This document shows, piece by piece, positions 16,998 through 25,073 of a stretch of DNA of 64,000 nucleotides. This stretch comes from Armatimonadota bacterium (GTDB lineage: Bacteria > Sysuimicrobiota > Sysuimicrobiia > Sysuimicrobiales > Humicultoraceae): the NCBI GenBank assembly GCA_031459855.1, contig JAVKHP010000001.1:2075906-2139905 (forward strand), written 5' to 3'. How positions within the stretch are numbered: position 1 is the first letter of the stretch; each line of letters begins with the position of its first letter. The notes beneath the pieces are model-generated. The model was given only the letters and a program-made list of their open reading frames with translations, had not been told where the DNA came from and did no database searches. The translations under genes and the position numbers were made by a program.

Positions 16998-17711
16998 ATG
17001 ATGCGCCTGTCGCTGTCGAAGCAACTCTACCGACGGCTGCGTCACGAGATCCTGGCCGGCCGGTTCGCTGACGCCGACCGTCTGCCCTCGGAAGCCGCCC
17101 TGGCCCGGAGCTTTGCGGTGAGTCGCATGACGCTGCGCGAGGCGCTGCGCGCGCTCGAGGAGGATGGCCTGCTCGTCCGGCGGCACGGGGTCGGTTCGTT
17201 CATCACCCGGGAGGTCACGGCCGGCCTCGAGCGGTTGGAAAGCTTCACCGAGACGATCCGCCGCGCCGGACGCCAGGCCCGCGACCGCGTCCTGGCCATC
17301 CGCCCGGTACCGCTCACCGCCCCCGATGCCCGGGCCCTGGGCCGTACGCCAGGCAGCCCCGGCGTGCTGGTGGAGAGCCTGCGCTACGCCGATGGCGTGC
17401 CCGTCATCTACTGTGCAGACCTGCTGCCCCTCGACGTCGTCGGCACCGCCGAGGCGGTGCAACAGCGCCGGGAGCGGGAGTCGCTCCAGGAGTTCCTGGA
17501 GCGCGACGTCGGCGTGGTGCTGCGGCGCGCGGTGCTGGCGCTGCGCGCGGTCGGCGCGCCCGCCCGGGTGGCGCGGCACCTGGGCGTGGCGCGCGGGCGT
17601 CCGGTCCTGCTCCTGCACGGCACGGCGGTGGACGTGACGGGCCGCCCGGTCTACCTGTCCACCAACTACGTGCGCACCGACCGGTACGTCTTCACCGTGG
17701 TGCGGCGGTGA
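16998..17711 (+). CDS. GntR-family transcriptional regulator (HutC/UTRA subfamily)
   Basis: A 237-aa regulator. Residues ~4-70 are the winged helix-turn-helix (LSKQLYRRLRHEILAGRF, LPSEAALARSFAVSRMTLREALRAL, VRRHGVGSFI). Residues ~85-235 are a UTRA ligand-binding domain, which usually senses a small metabolite of the regulated pathway. An AAGGAG motif lies upstream of the tandem ATGs at 16998/17001. Its place between the importer and the AtzG/amidase genes suggests it controls this block. Confidence 0.92.
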   Translation: MMRLSLSKQLYRRLRHEILAGRFADADRLPSEAALARSFAVSRMTLREALRALEEDGLLVRRHGVGSFITREVTAGLERLESFTETIRRAGRQARDRVLAIRPVPLTAPDARALGRTPGSPGVLVESLRYADGVPVIYCADLLPLDVVGTAEAVQQRRERESLQEFLERDVGVVLRRAVLALRAVGAPARVARHLGVARGRPVLLLHGTAVDVTGRPVYLSTNYVRTDRYVFTVVRR

Positions 17712-17803
17712 CGAGACGTCGCCCGCCGTGACGTCCGGGAGGGTCCAGGGCTGCCGTGCAGGGGTGCCGGATCCAGCCGGGCAACGCCCGAGCCTCGCGG
17801 GCT

Positions 17804-17905
17804 CCACGGGCGCAGCAGGATCGTCCGCGGCGAACGTCGATGTCCCTGCGGACGGGGCGGATGCGACCACGGGGGCAGCAGGACCGCCCGCGGGCGTCCG
17901 CGAAC
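17804..17905 (+). repeat. Imperfect direct repeat upstream of the AtzG-like gene
   Basis: The segment starting CCACGGGCGCAGCAGGATCG at 17804 recurs in slightly changed, longer form from about 17868 to 17905. The 275-bp gap between the GntR gene and 17987 has no supported gene, so this may be a promoter or operator region. Confidence 0.5.
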
Positions 17906-17986
17906 GCGGGGCACGGGTGTGGTGGAGACGTGGACGCGTCCCATCCACCGACCGTGTCGCACACCCGCACGACGAGGAGGCGCCGC

Positions 17987-18196
17987 ATGTACGTATCCGA
18001 TGAGCAGGCGCTGGCGACCGCGCTGGTCACCCTCGCGCACTGGGCTGGCCAGCCGCTCGACGACGACCTCGCCAGCCAGGTGGTGCCGATCGTTGCCGGC
18101 GCGCTGCGCGACTGGATTCCCCTGGCGCGCGCCGTCGCCCCCGAGGCCGAGCCGCTGTGGTACGGGCGGTGGCCGGAGGAGGCCGGCGATGACTGA
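17987..18196 (+). CDS. AtzG-like small amidase partner (GatC-type, DUF4089-like)
   Basis: A 69-aa acidic, helical protein containing ALATALVTLAHWAGQPLDDD and DWIPLARAVAPEAEPLWYGR. This pattern of two helices with a Pro-rich end matches the AtzG-like/DUF4089 proteins that stabilise amidases in the way GatC supports GatA. A GAGGAGG ribosome-binding site sits 6 bp before the ATG. The gene overlaps the amidase start by 8 bp, so the two proteins are probably made in equal amounts. AtzG itself partners the 1-carboxybiuret hydrolase AtzE. The substrate here may differ. Confidence 0.7.
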   Translation: MYVSDEQALATALVTLAHWAGQPLDDDLASQVVPIVAGALRDWIPLARAVAPEAEPLWYGRWPEEAGDD

Positions 18197-19691
18197 CGGC
18201 GACCTGGACGGCTTCACGCTGGCCACCCTGGCCAGGGCGCTGCGCCGGCGGGTGGTATCGCCGGTCGAGGTGGCGCAGGCAGCTCTTGCGCGCATCGAGC
18301 GGCTCGATCCCGTCCTCAACGCCTTCATCACCCGCACGCCCGAGCGCGCCCTCGCCGATGCGCGCCGGGCAGAGCAGGAGATCGCGCAGGGCGGCTGGCG
18401 TGGCCCGCTCCACGGCGTGCCGATCGCCCTGAAGGACATCTTCGCGACCGCCGGCATCCGGACGACGTGCGGCTCTCCGGTGCTGCGCGACTGGGTGCCC
18501 GCGCACGACGCGACCGTGGTGCAGCGCCTCAGGGCCGCGGGCGCCGTGCTGCTCGGCAAGCTCAACATGAGCGAGTTCGCCTACGGCGAAGTCCACCCCG
18601 CCTTCGGGGCACCGCGCAACCCCTGGCACCTGGAGCGGTTCACGGGCGGGTCGAGCAGCGGGTCGGCCGCGGCGGTCGCCGCCGGGCTGTGCTTCGGATC
18701 GCTGGGCACCGACACCGGCGGCTCGATCCGGGGGCCTGCCGCGCACTGCGCGATCGTCGGCCTCAAACCCACCTACGGGCTGGTGAGCCGGGCGGGCGTG
18801 GTACCGCTGTCGTGGTCGCTGGACCACGTGGGGCCCATGGCGCGCACGGCCGAGGACGCAGCGCTCCTCCTGGACGCCATCGCAGGGGTCGACCCGGCCG
18901 ACCCCACGTCCACCGCCCCGCCGGCGCCAGTGCGACGACAGACCCTGCGCGGGCTGGCGCGGACCCTGCGCAGGCTGCGCGTCGGCGTGCTCACCCAGTT
19001 CCTCGACGGCGGCACCGCCCCTGAGGTCGCGGCCCGCGTCCGCGAGGCCATCAGGGTGCTGGAGCCCCTGGTGGGGGCGGTGGAGGAGGTCGTCCTGCCG
19101 CATGCTGACGAGATCGTCCCCACGTGGTGGACGATCTGCCTGGCGGAAGCCGCCGCCTACCACCAGCCGACGCTGGCGCGGCAGCCCCAGGACTACAGCG
19201 ACCGGGTCCGCGCGCGGCTGCTGGCGGGCCTGGCGATCCCCGCCGCGCAGTACCTGCAGGCGCAGCGCCTGCGGCGGGCCGTCGTGGTCGCGTGCGCCGG
19301 GCTGTTCCGGCGCGTCGACCTGCTGGTGGCGCCGGCGGCGCCCGCCGAGGCGCCGTCCCTCTCCGCCGTGTACAGCGGCGGCCCGTGGGATGCGATGCGG
19401 GAGCGGATCCGCCTGACCGCGCCGTTCAACCTGACCGGACTGCCGGCGGTATCGGTCCCGTGCGGGTTCACGGCGTCGGGGTTGCCGGTGGGGCTCCAGC
19501 TCGTGGGGCCACGGTTCGCTGACCGCACGGTGCTGGCCGCAGCCCACGCCTACGAGCGTGCCGCGGGCTGGCGGACGCGCCGGCCGCCGGTGGTGGCGGC
19601 GAGCGTCGCTGCCGCGGGGCGACCGCGGCCGGGCGACGCCGCGGACGTCACCGCGCCGTCCGCGGCCGGCGGCGTGCCGACGCGCCCCTAG
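18189..19691 (+). CDS. Amidase-signature hydrolase (AtzE/GatA-like)
   Basis: A 500-aa member of the amidase signature family. The Ser-cisSer-Lys triad is intact: K82 in IALKDIFAT, S155 in TGGSSSGSAAAVAAG and S179 in TDTGGSIR. The conserved LKPTYGLVSRAGVVPLSWSLDHVGPM follows. With the AtzG-like gene overlapping its start, it most resembles AtzE or other carbamoyl/amide hydrolases rather than GatA, since no gatB is present. The last ~45 residues are Ala/Pro/Arg-rich and probably disordered. It likely hydrolyses an amide imported or formed by the surrounding genes. Confidence 0.92.
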   Translation: MTDGDLDGFTLATLARALRRRVVSPVEVAQAALARIERLDPVLNAFITRTPERALADARRAEQEIAQGGWRGPLHGVPIALKDIFATAGIRTTCGSPVLRDWVPAHDATVVQRLRAAGAVLLGKLNMSEFAYGEVHPAFGAPRNPWHLERFTGGSSSGSAAAVAAGLCFGSLGTDTGGSIRGPAAHCAIVGLKPTYGLVSRAGVVPLSWSLDHVGPMARTAEDAALLLDAIAGVDPADPTSTAPPAPVRRQTLRGLARTLRRLRVGVLTQFLDGGTAPEVAARVREAIRVLEPLVGAVEEVVLPHADEIVPTWWTICLAEAAAYHQPTLARQPQDYSDRVRARLLAGLAIPAAQYLQAQRLRRAVVVACAGLFRRVDLLVAPAAPAEAPSLSAVYSGGPWDAMRERIRLTAPFNLTGLPAVSVPCGFTASGLPVGLQLVGPRFADRTVLAAAHAYERAAGWRTRRPPVVAASVAAAGRPRPGDAADVTAPSAAGGVPTRP

Positions 19692-19696
19692 AGGCC

Positions 19697-20644
19697 ATGC
19701 GCACCCAGCCCCTGGACGTCTGCGTCGTGGGCAGCCTCAACATGGACCTGGTCGTCAAGGCCCCGCGGCTGCCCGAGGTGGGCGAGACCGTAACCGGCGG
19801 CACCTTCGCCACGTTTCCAGGCGGCAAGGGCGCCAACCAGGCGGTGGCCGCCGCGCGGTTGGGCGCGCAGGTGGCCATGGTGGGGCGCGTGGGGGCCGAC
19901 GCCTTCGGCGCGCAGCTGGTGGACGGGCTGCGCCGCGAGGGGATCGACGTCACCCACGTGCGCATCGATGCCGACGCCGCCACCGGGGTGGCGTTCATCA
20001 CCGTCGACGGCGCGGGGAAAAATACGATCGTCGTCGCGTCGGGCGCGAACATGCGACTGACCCCCGCCGACGTCGACGCTGCCGCTGCCGTGCTGATCCG
20101 CGCCCGCGTGCTGCTGGTGCAGCTCGAGGTGCCGGTCGACACCGTGCTGCACGCGGCCCGGCTGGCCCGCGCCCATGGTGCGCTCGTCTGCCTCGACCCG
20201 GCGCCGGCGGCGCCGCTGCCCGACGAGCTCTGGGGGCTGATCGACGTCGTCAACCCCAACGAGACCGAGGCGCGGGCACTCACCGGCATCCCGGTGACCA
20301 CCGTGGACGACGCCCGCCGCGCCGCCGAGGCACTGCTGGCCCGGGGCGCACGCGCAGCGGTCGTCAAGTTGGGCGAGCGCGGGGCGTACTACCTGGCGAA
20401 CGGTGGCGGCGGGCACATGCCCGCACGCCCGGTGGCGGCCGTGGACACCACCGCCGCCGGCGACGCGTTCGCCGCCGCGCTGGGGGTCGGGCTGGGCGAG
20501 GGCCGACCGCTCCCCGAGGCGGTGGCGTTCGCCACGTGGACGGCGGCGCTGAAGGTGACGCGCCTGGGCGCGCAGTCGCTGCCCACGCGCGCCGAGGTCG
20601 ACGCCGCCATGGCACGCGACCGCGCACCCGCAGGCCCCCCGTGA
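19697..20644 (+). CDS. PfkB-family carbohydrate kinase, ribokinase-like
   Basis: A 315-aa sugar or nucleoside kinase. It has the N-terminal PfkB signature (PGGKGANQAVAAARLGAQVAMVG), the substrate NMDLVVK motif near residue 16, and the C-terminal signature DTTAAGDAFAAALGVGL with the catalytic aspartate. NPNETEARALTG is typical of ribokinases. Five bases separate it from the amidase, and it overlaps the DAO gene by GTGA. Ribose or a related sugar alcohol is the best guess; the neighbours suggest a sugar moiety released from a larger compound. Confidence 0.9.
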   Translation: MRTQPLDVCVVGSLNMDLVVKAPRLPEVGETVTGGTFATFPGGKGANQAVAAARLGAQVAMVGRVGADAFGAQLVDGLRREGIDVTHVRIDADAATGVAFITVDGAGKNTIVVASGANMRLTPADVDAAAAVLIRARVLLVQLEVPVDTVLHAARLARAHGALVCLDPAPAAPLPDELWGLIDVVNPNETEARALTGIPVTTVDDARRAAEALLARGARAAVVKLGERGAYYLANGGGGHMPARPVAAVDTTAAGDAFAAALGVGLGEGRPLPEAVAFATWTAALKVTRLGAQSLPTRAEVDAAMARDRAPAGPP

Positions 20645-21792
20645 CCGCTGCTTTCGCCGTGGTCGTGGGTGCCGGGGCCACCGGCCTGAGTGTCGCCTAC
20701 CACCTCGCCCGGCGCCGTGCGGGCCGCGTCGTCGTGCTCGAGCGCGATGCGATCGCCAGTGGCGCCACGGGGAAGAGCGTCGGGGGGATCCGCCAGCAGT
20801 TCTCCGACGAGCTCAACATTCGGCTGGCGCAGCGCAGCGTGGCGGTCTTCGAGCGGTTCCGCGACGAGTTCGGGGTCGACTGCGACTTCCGCCAGTACGG
20901 CTACCTGATGCTGGCCACGACGCCCGAGGAGCAGGCGCTGTTCGAACGGAACGTGCGCCTGCAGCGGTCGCTGGGTGTACCCGTCGCCCTGGTGGAGCCC
21001 GACGAGGCCGCGCGGATCGTGCCCGGCCTGCGCACCGACGACGTCCACGTCGCCACCTTCTGCCCCCGCGACGGCTACGCCGACCCCTACAGCGTGGCCA
21101 TGGGTTACGCCGCCGCAGCACGGCGCCTTGGCGTGCAGATCCTGGAAGGCACCGCGGTGGTCGGGTTCGAGGTCCACGCCGGCCGGGTGCGTGGCGTCGT
21201 CACGCCGGCCGGGACGATCGCCGCCGAGGTCGTGGTCAACGCCGCGGGGGCCTGGGCCGCGCAGGTGGCAGCCCTGGCCGGGGTGATCCTGCCCATCCAG
21301 GCCTACCGCCGGCAGGTGTTCGTCACCGGCCCCACCGATGCGGTGCCCCTGCGCTGCCCCCTGGTCATCGACTTCCGCACGCACTTCTACTTTCGGCGGG
21401 AAGGCGCCGGCGTGCTCGTGGGGATGAGCGACCCCGAGGAGCCGCCGGGCTTCCAGACGCACGTGGACTGGAGTTTCGCCGAGCGCGTGCTGGCCCACGC
21501 GGTGTACCGCATGCCACCCTTGGCCGACGCGCAGCTCCTGCGCGGGTGGGCGGGGCTGTACGACACGACGCCGGATGGCAACCCGATCCTGGGTCCCGTT
21601 CCGGAGGTCGAGAACTTCGTCGTGGCCGCAGGGTTCTCGGGCCATGGGTTCATGCAGTCGCCGGCGGTAGGGGAGGCGATCGCCGACCTGATCGTGGCCG
21701 GGCGGCCCAGCGCGCCGGACCTCGACGTCGCGCCCTTCGGCCCCGCACGGTTCGCCGCGGGAACGCTGCGCCGGGAAGCCAACGTGATCTGA
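20641..21792 (+). CDS. FAD-dependent amine/amino-acid oxidoreductase (DAO family)
   Basis: A 383-aa flavoprotein with the dinucleotide-binding VVVGAGATGLSVAYHLARR at 8-26, the GATGKSVGGIRQQFSDELN segment typical of the sarcosine oxidase/dimethylglycine dehydrogenase group, and a C-terminal FAD motif DTTPDGNPILGPVPEVENFVVAAGFSGHGF. It should oxidise an N-methyl or other secondary amine, or a D-amino acid. The GTG start at 20641 overlaps the kinase stop. It is the last gene of the 9.9-21.8 kb block. Confidence 0.92.
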   Translation: MTAAFAVVVGAGATGLSVAYHLARRRAGRVVVLERDAIASGATGKSVGGIRQQFSDELNIRLAQRSVAVFERFRDEFGVDCDFRQYGYLMLATTPEEQALFERNVRLQRSLGVPVALVEPDEAARIVPGLRTDDVHVATFCPRDGYADPYSVAMGYAAAARRLGVQILEGTAVVGFEVHAGRVRGVVTPAGTIAAEVVVNAAGAWAAQVAALAGVILPIQAYRRQVFVTGPTDAVPLRCPLVIDFRTHFYFRREGAGVLVGMSDPEEPPGFQTHVDWSFAERVLAHAVYRMPPLADAQLLRGWAGLYDTTPDGNPILGPVPEVENFVVAAGFSGHGFMQSPAVGEAIADLIVAGRPSAPDLDVAPFGPARFAAGTLRREANVI

Positions 21793-22065
21793 AAGCTTCA
21801 GCGCGCCGCCCGGCCGCGCCGTCCCCCCATGTGCCTGGATGGGCCGCCCAGACGAAAGAGGCCCGACGCACCGCCCGGTCCCGGGGGCTCGGATGCCGGC
21901 TTCGCGCGGGGCAGGCGCGGCCCACGACGTGTCAGGACCGACCGTGGCCGCTGCCGGTGAGCCCGCGGCGCCGTGTCGAGAGGCACACGGCACCGACGTC
22001 TTCGGCGCCAGGTTCCACACCTCACCCTGCGCCGTATTGGAGGGCGCATGGTCCCGACATCGCGG

Positions 22066-22722
22066 CTAGAGCACTCGTTCCCCCAGGCGCCCGATGCCAA
22101 CCAGCAGCCCGATCGAGACCAGGCTCAGCACGACCGCCAGGGTCGTGGCGACGTCCCAGCGCCCCGCCTGCACCGCATCGTAGATCGCGATCGGCATCGT
22201 CTGGGTCTTGCCGGGGATGTTGCCTGCCACCATCAGGGTCGTGCCGAAGTCGCCCAGCGCGCGGGCGAACGCCAGAGCCAAGCCGGCGGTGATGCCGCGA
22301 CGCCCCAGCGGCAGGAGGATGAAGAGCAGCTGGTGGAGCCGGCTACCGCCGTCGATGCGGGCGGCTTCCAGCACGGCGGGATCGACGTCCTCGAACGCCG
22401 CCCGGGCCGGGCGCACCACGAGCGGCAGCGACGGGATGGTGGCCGCCACGACCGCACCCTGCCAGGTGAAGACCAGCGGCGACCCCGTGACCGCTTCGAT
22501 CCACCCGCCCAGCGTGCTGCCACGCCCCAGGACCACCAGCAGGTAGTACCCCAGGACCGTGGGCGGCAGCGTCAGGGGCAGCGACGCGATGGCCTCGAGC
22601 AGCCGTCGGCCGGGAAAGCGGCCCATGGCCAGCGCGTACGCCAGGGCGACGCCAAGGCTCCCGGCTGCCAGGGTGGCCACGGTGGCCACGCGCAGCGACA
22701 GCAGCAGCGGGAACCAGTCGAT
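22066..22722 (-). CDS. modB: Molybdate/tungstate-type ABC transporter permease (ModB), apparent ATC start
   Basis: A 218-aa permease if started at the ATC codon 22722-22720. It has five or six helices, and the EAA loop reads EDVDPAVLEAARIDGGSRLHQLLFILLPLG, followed by the ModB-typical ARALGDFGTTLMVAGNIPGKTQTMPIAIYDAVQAG. The ATC reading adds IDWFPLLLSLR before VATVAT, the normal N-terminus of ModB proteins, and a GGGGAGGG ribosome-binding site lies 8 nt before it. The first conventional start is GTG at 22689, which would cut into helix 1. The modA stop is only 1 bp upstream of the ATC. No modC ATPase lies downstream. Confidence 0.88.
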   Translation of the reverse strand: MDWFPLLLSLRVATVATLAAGSLGVALAYALAMGRFPGRRLLEAIASLPLTLPPTVLGYYLLVVLGRGSTLGGWIEAVTGSPLVFTWQGAVVAATIPSLPLVVRPARAAFEDVDPAVLEAARIDGGSRLHQLLFILLPLGRRGITAGLALAFARALGDFGTTLMVAGNIPGKTQTMPIAIYDAVQAGRWDVATTLAVVLSLVSIGLLVGIGRLGERVL

Positions 22723-22723
22723 G

Positions 22724-23512
22724 TTAGGGTCCCTCCCCGGGCAGGACGAAGCCGTACCGCCGCATCACGGGCCGCCCGACGGGGCCGGTGACGAAGGCGA
22801 GGAAGGCCCGGGCCTCCGCCTGCCGAGCGCTGCGCGCGGTGACCGCGGCGGCCTGGCGGATCGGTGCGTGAAGGGCCTGGGGGATCAGCCAGTACCGGCC
22901 CTGGGGCGCGACCGGTGGCGCCAGGGCGAGCGAGAGGGCGACCAAGCCGACGTCGGCGTTGCCGGTCTGCACCAGCTGGAGCGCATGCCCCACGTTCTCG
23001 CCGTAGACGAGCTTCGCCCGCACGTGTAGCCAGCGCCTGTCTGCTATCAGGGCCTCGCGGGCCGCGGCGCCATAGGGCGCATGGTCGGGATGGGCGATGG
23101 CGACGAAGCGGACCCGTGGATCGTCCAGCAAGCGGAGCCCCCGCGCGGGGTCGAGGGGCGCATCGCGCCGTACCCACAGCACCAGGCGGCCTACCGCGTA
23201 CAGGCGCACCGACGCCGCCACCACGGCACCACGACGAGCCAGGCGCTCGACGAACTCCTCGTTGGCCGAGAAGAAGACGTCAAAGGGCGCGCCGTAGGCG
23301 ATCTGCGCCGCCAGCTGCCCCGACGAGCCGAAGGAGAACCGCAGCCGGACGCCCTCCTGACGTTCGAAGGCCGGCGCCAGCTCCTCGAACGCGTACCGCA
23401 GGTCGGCTGCCGCCGCCACGTCGAGCAGGCGCGCCGGGGGCGCACCGCCGTACGCTGCAGACGGCTGCACGACCACCAGCCACGCCGCGAGCCAGAGCCA
23501 GCGGATGCACAC
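22724..23512 (-). CDS. modA: Molybdate/tungstate-type ABC transporter substrate-binding protein (ModA)
   Basis: A 262-aa periplasmic protein. The signal peptide is CIRWLWLAAWLVVVQPSAAYGG. The mature protein has the ModA marks AAADLRYAFEELAPAFERQ, FSFGSSGQLAAQIAYGAPFDVFFSANEEFVERL and YGENVGHALQLVQTGNADVGLVALS, which contribute to the oxyanion pocket. The start chosen is GTG at 23512, which gives the signal peptide directly; TAGAAT on this strand just upstream (about 23520-23525) could be a -10 element. It is followed by modB with a 1-bp gap. Molybdate and tungstate cannot be told apart here. Confidence 0.92.
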   Translation of the reverse strand: MCIRWLWLAAWLVVVQPSAAYGGAPPARLLDVAAAADLRYAFEELAPAFERQEGVRLRFSFGSSGQLAAQIAYGAPFDVFFSANEEFVERLARRGAVVAASVRLYAVGRLVLWVRRDAPLDPARGLRLLDDPRVRFVAIAHPDHAPYGAAAREALIADRRWLHVRAKLVYGENVGHALQLVQTGNADVGLVALSLALAPPVAPQGRYWLIPQALHAPIRQAAAVTARSARQAEARAFLAFVTGPVGRPVMRRYGFVLPGEGP

Positions 23513-23612
23513 ATCGTCTATTCTACTCACCCGTCCGTCCAGCGCGATGAGGCGCTCGCACGCACCCCATAGCCTGCACGTGCGCGCGTCGTCTATGCTA
23601 CGGGGGGTTGCC

Positions 23613-24014
23613 ATGAACGCGCGGACCCGGACCTACGTCGTTGCCGACATCGCCGCGTTGCTGGCGTTCGTGGGCGTGGGCCTCGTCACCCACGGGGTGC
23701 CGGTGTCCGCCGGAGCGGTCCTGCGCACGGCGCTGCCGCTGGGGGTCGCCTGGTTCGCGCTGGCACCGGCCTGCGGGACCTACCGGCGCCCGGGCTGGCG
23801 CACCCTGCTGGTAACCTGGGCCGTGGCCGTGCCCGCGGGGGTGCTCTTGCGGCAGTGGTGGCTGGCACGCCCGCTCGGTGTGGCCACGCTGGTCTTCCTG
23901 CTGACGGCGTGGCTGCTCACCCTCGTGTTCCTCGCGGCGGGACGGCTGGTCGCGGGGCGCGCCGCGGCCCACCGCCAGGGTGGTACCGAGAGGTTGCCGT
24001 GGTCTCGGCGGTAG
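23613..24014 (+). CDS. DUF3054-family membrane protein
   Basis: A 133-aa protein with four hydrophobic helices, starting MNARTRTYVVADIAALLAFVG. The opening and the GxxTHG segment, RTALPLGVAWFALAP and the later helices match the DUF3054 family of small integral membrane proteins with no assigned function. The ATG has a G-rich ribosome-binding site 4 bp before it, and TATGCT upstream (23594-23599) may be a -10 box. It is divergent from modA, about 100 bp away. Confidence 0.8.
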   Translation: MNARTRTYVVADIAALLAFVGVGLVTHGVPVSAGAVLRTALPLGVAWFALAPACGTYRRPGWRTLLVTWAVAVPAGVLLRQWWLARPLGVATLVFLLTAWLLTLVFLAAGRLVAGRAAAHRQGGTERLPWSRR

Positions 24015-24326
24015 CCGCAACAGCAGCAGGGAGCCGCGGTCCCGCAGGGAGGCGCAACCCCCGCAGCGCGCCGTGGCCGGCGGCCGCGCCCGGCGGCGGA
24101 ACATCGGCAGGGGCAAACAAACCACCCGGGCGGCCCACCGGGGCCCCACGGGACCTCGAGGTCGAACAGCGGCGGGTACTGCTGCGACCCGAAGACGTCG
24201 GTCTCGCCTGGCGACCCGCTCGGCCGCGGCCGTCGCAGGGTGAACTTGATGGCGCAGGCCGCGTCCGCCGTCACGAAGTGCGTGACCCTAGTGGCTATCT
24301 GTGAGGCCGGAAGGAGGGAAGAGTGC
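24015..24326. other. 312-bp region without a supported gene
   Basis: No convincing coding frame. A 6-bp inverted repeat (24270-24275 with 24281-24286) lies about 40 bp upstream of the DUF1028 start and could be a small operator. The ribosome-binding site AAGGAGGGA (24310-24318) for the next gene lies at the end of the region. Confidence 0.5.
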
Positions 24327-25067
24327 ATGCTGCACCTCACCACGTTCTCCATCGCCGCACGATGCGAGCGCACGGGCATGCTGGGTGTTGCGGTCTCCAC
24401 GGCCGTCCCGGGGGTCGGCAGCCTCTGCCCGTTCGTCCAGGCCGGGGTCGGTGCCATCGCGACGCAGTCCTGGGTGAATCCCTACCTGGGCATCGATGGG
24501 CTCAAGTTGCTGGCGCAGGGGGTGAGCGCGCAAGAAGCACTCGCCCAGCTGATGGAGGGCGACCCGGGCCGCAACGTTCGGCAGGTGGGCATCGTGGATC
24601 GCGAAGGCCGCAGCGCGGCGTGGTCCGGTCCCGAGTGCGTGCCGTGGTTCGGGCACGTGACGGGTCCGAACTTCGCGGTGCAGGGAAACATGCTGGTGGG
24701 TGAGGAGACCGTACGGGCCATGGCGGCCGCCTTCCAGCAGGCCGCGGCCCTGGAGCTGCCCGAGCGCCTTCTGGTGGCGCTGGAAGCAGGCCAGGCTGCC
24801 GGCGGGGACAAGCGCGGGCGGCAGTCGGCCGCGCTCGTGGTCATGGACACCGAGGAGTACCCGTATTGCGCCCTCCGGGTGGACGAACACCGGTATCCCG
24901 TGGCCGAACTCCGGCGCGTGTTCGAAGTGGCCCGGCACCAGCTCCTGCCGTTCGTCCGCGGGCTGCCATCGCGGCGCAACCCGCTGGGCGGCATCGGGCA
25001 GGACGTGGCCGCGATGCTCCTCACGCCCCCGCCGTACCGTCCCGGCGGCGGGGGCAGCGCTCCCTGA
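24327..25067 (+). CDS. DUF1028-family protein (Ntn-hydrolase-like fold)
   Basis: A 246-aa protein. The opening HLTTFSIAARCERTGMLGVAVSTAVPGVGSLCPF, the QSWVNPYLGIDGL segment and the later NFAVQGNMLVGEETV followed by GGDKRGRQSAAL are the hallmarks of DUF1028, a family with an Ntn-hydrolase-like core linked to amino-acid and peptide catabolism. The ATG at 24327 has a very strong ribosome-binding site and removes a poorly conserved upstream extension. It is 6 bp before a serine hydrolase gene, so the two form an operon. The biochemical function is unknown. Confidence 0.88.
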   Translation: MLHLTTFSIAARCERTGMLGVAVSTAVPGVGSLCPFVQAGVGAIATQSWVNPYLGIDGLKLLAQGVSAQEALAQLMEGDPGRNVRQVGIVDREGRSAAWSGPECVPWFGHVTGPNFAVQGNMLVGEETVRAMAAAFQQAAALELPERLLVALEAGQAAGGDKRGRQSAALVVMDTEEYPYCALRVDEHRYPVAELRRVFEVARHQLLPFVRGLPSRRNPLGGIGQDVAAMLLTPPPYRPGGGGSAP

Positions 25068-25073
25068 GGCACC

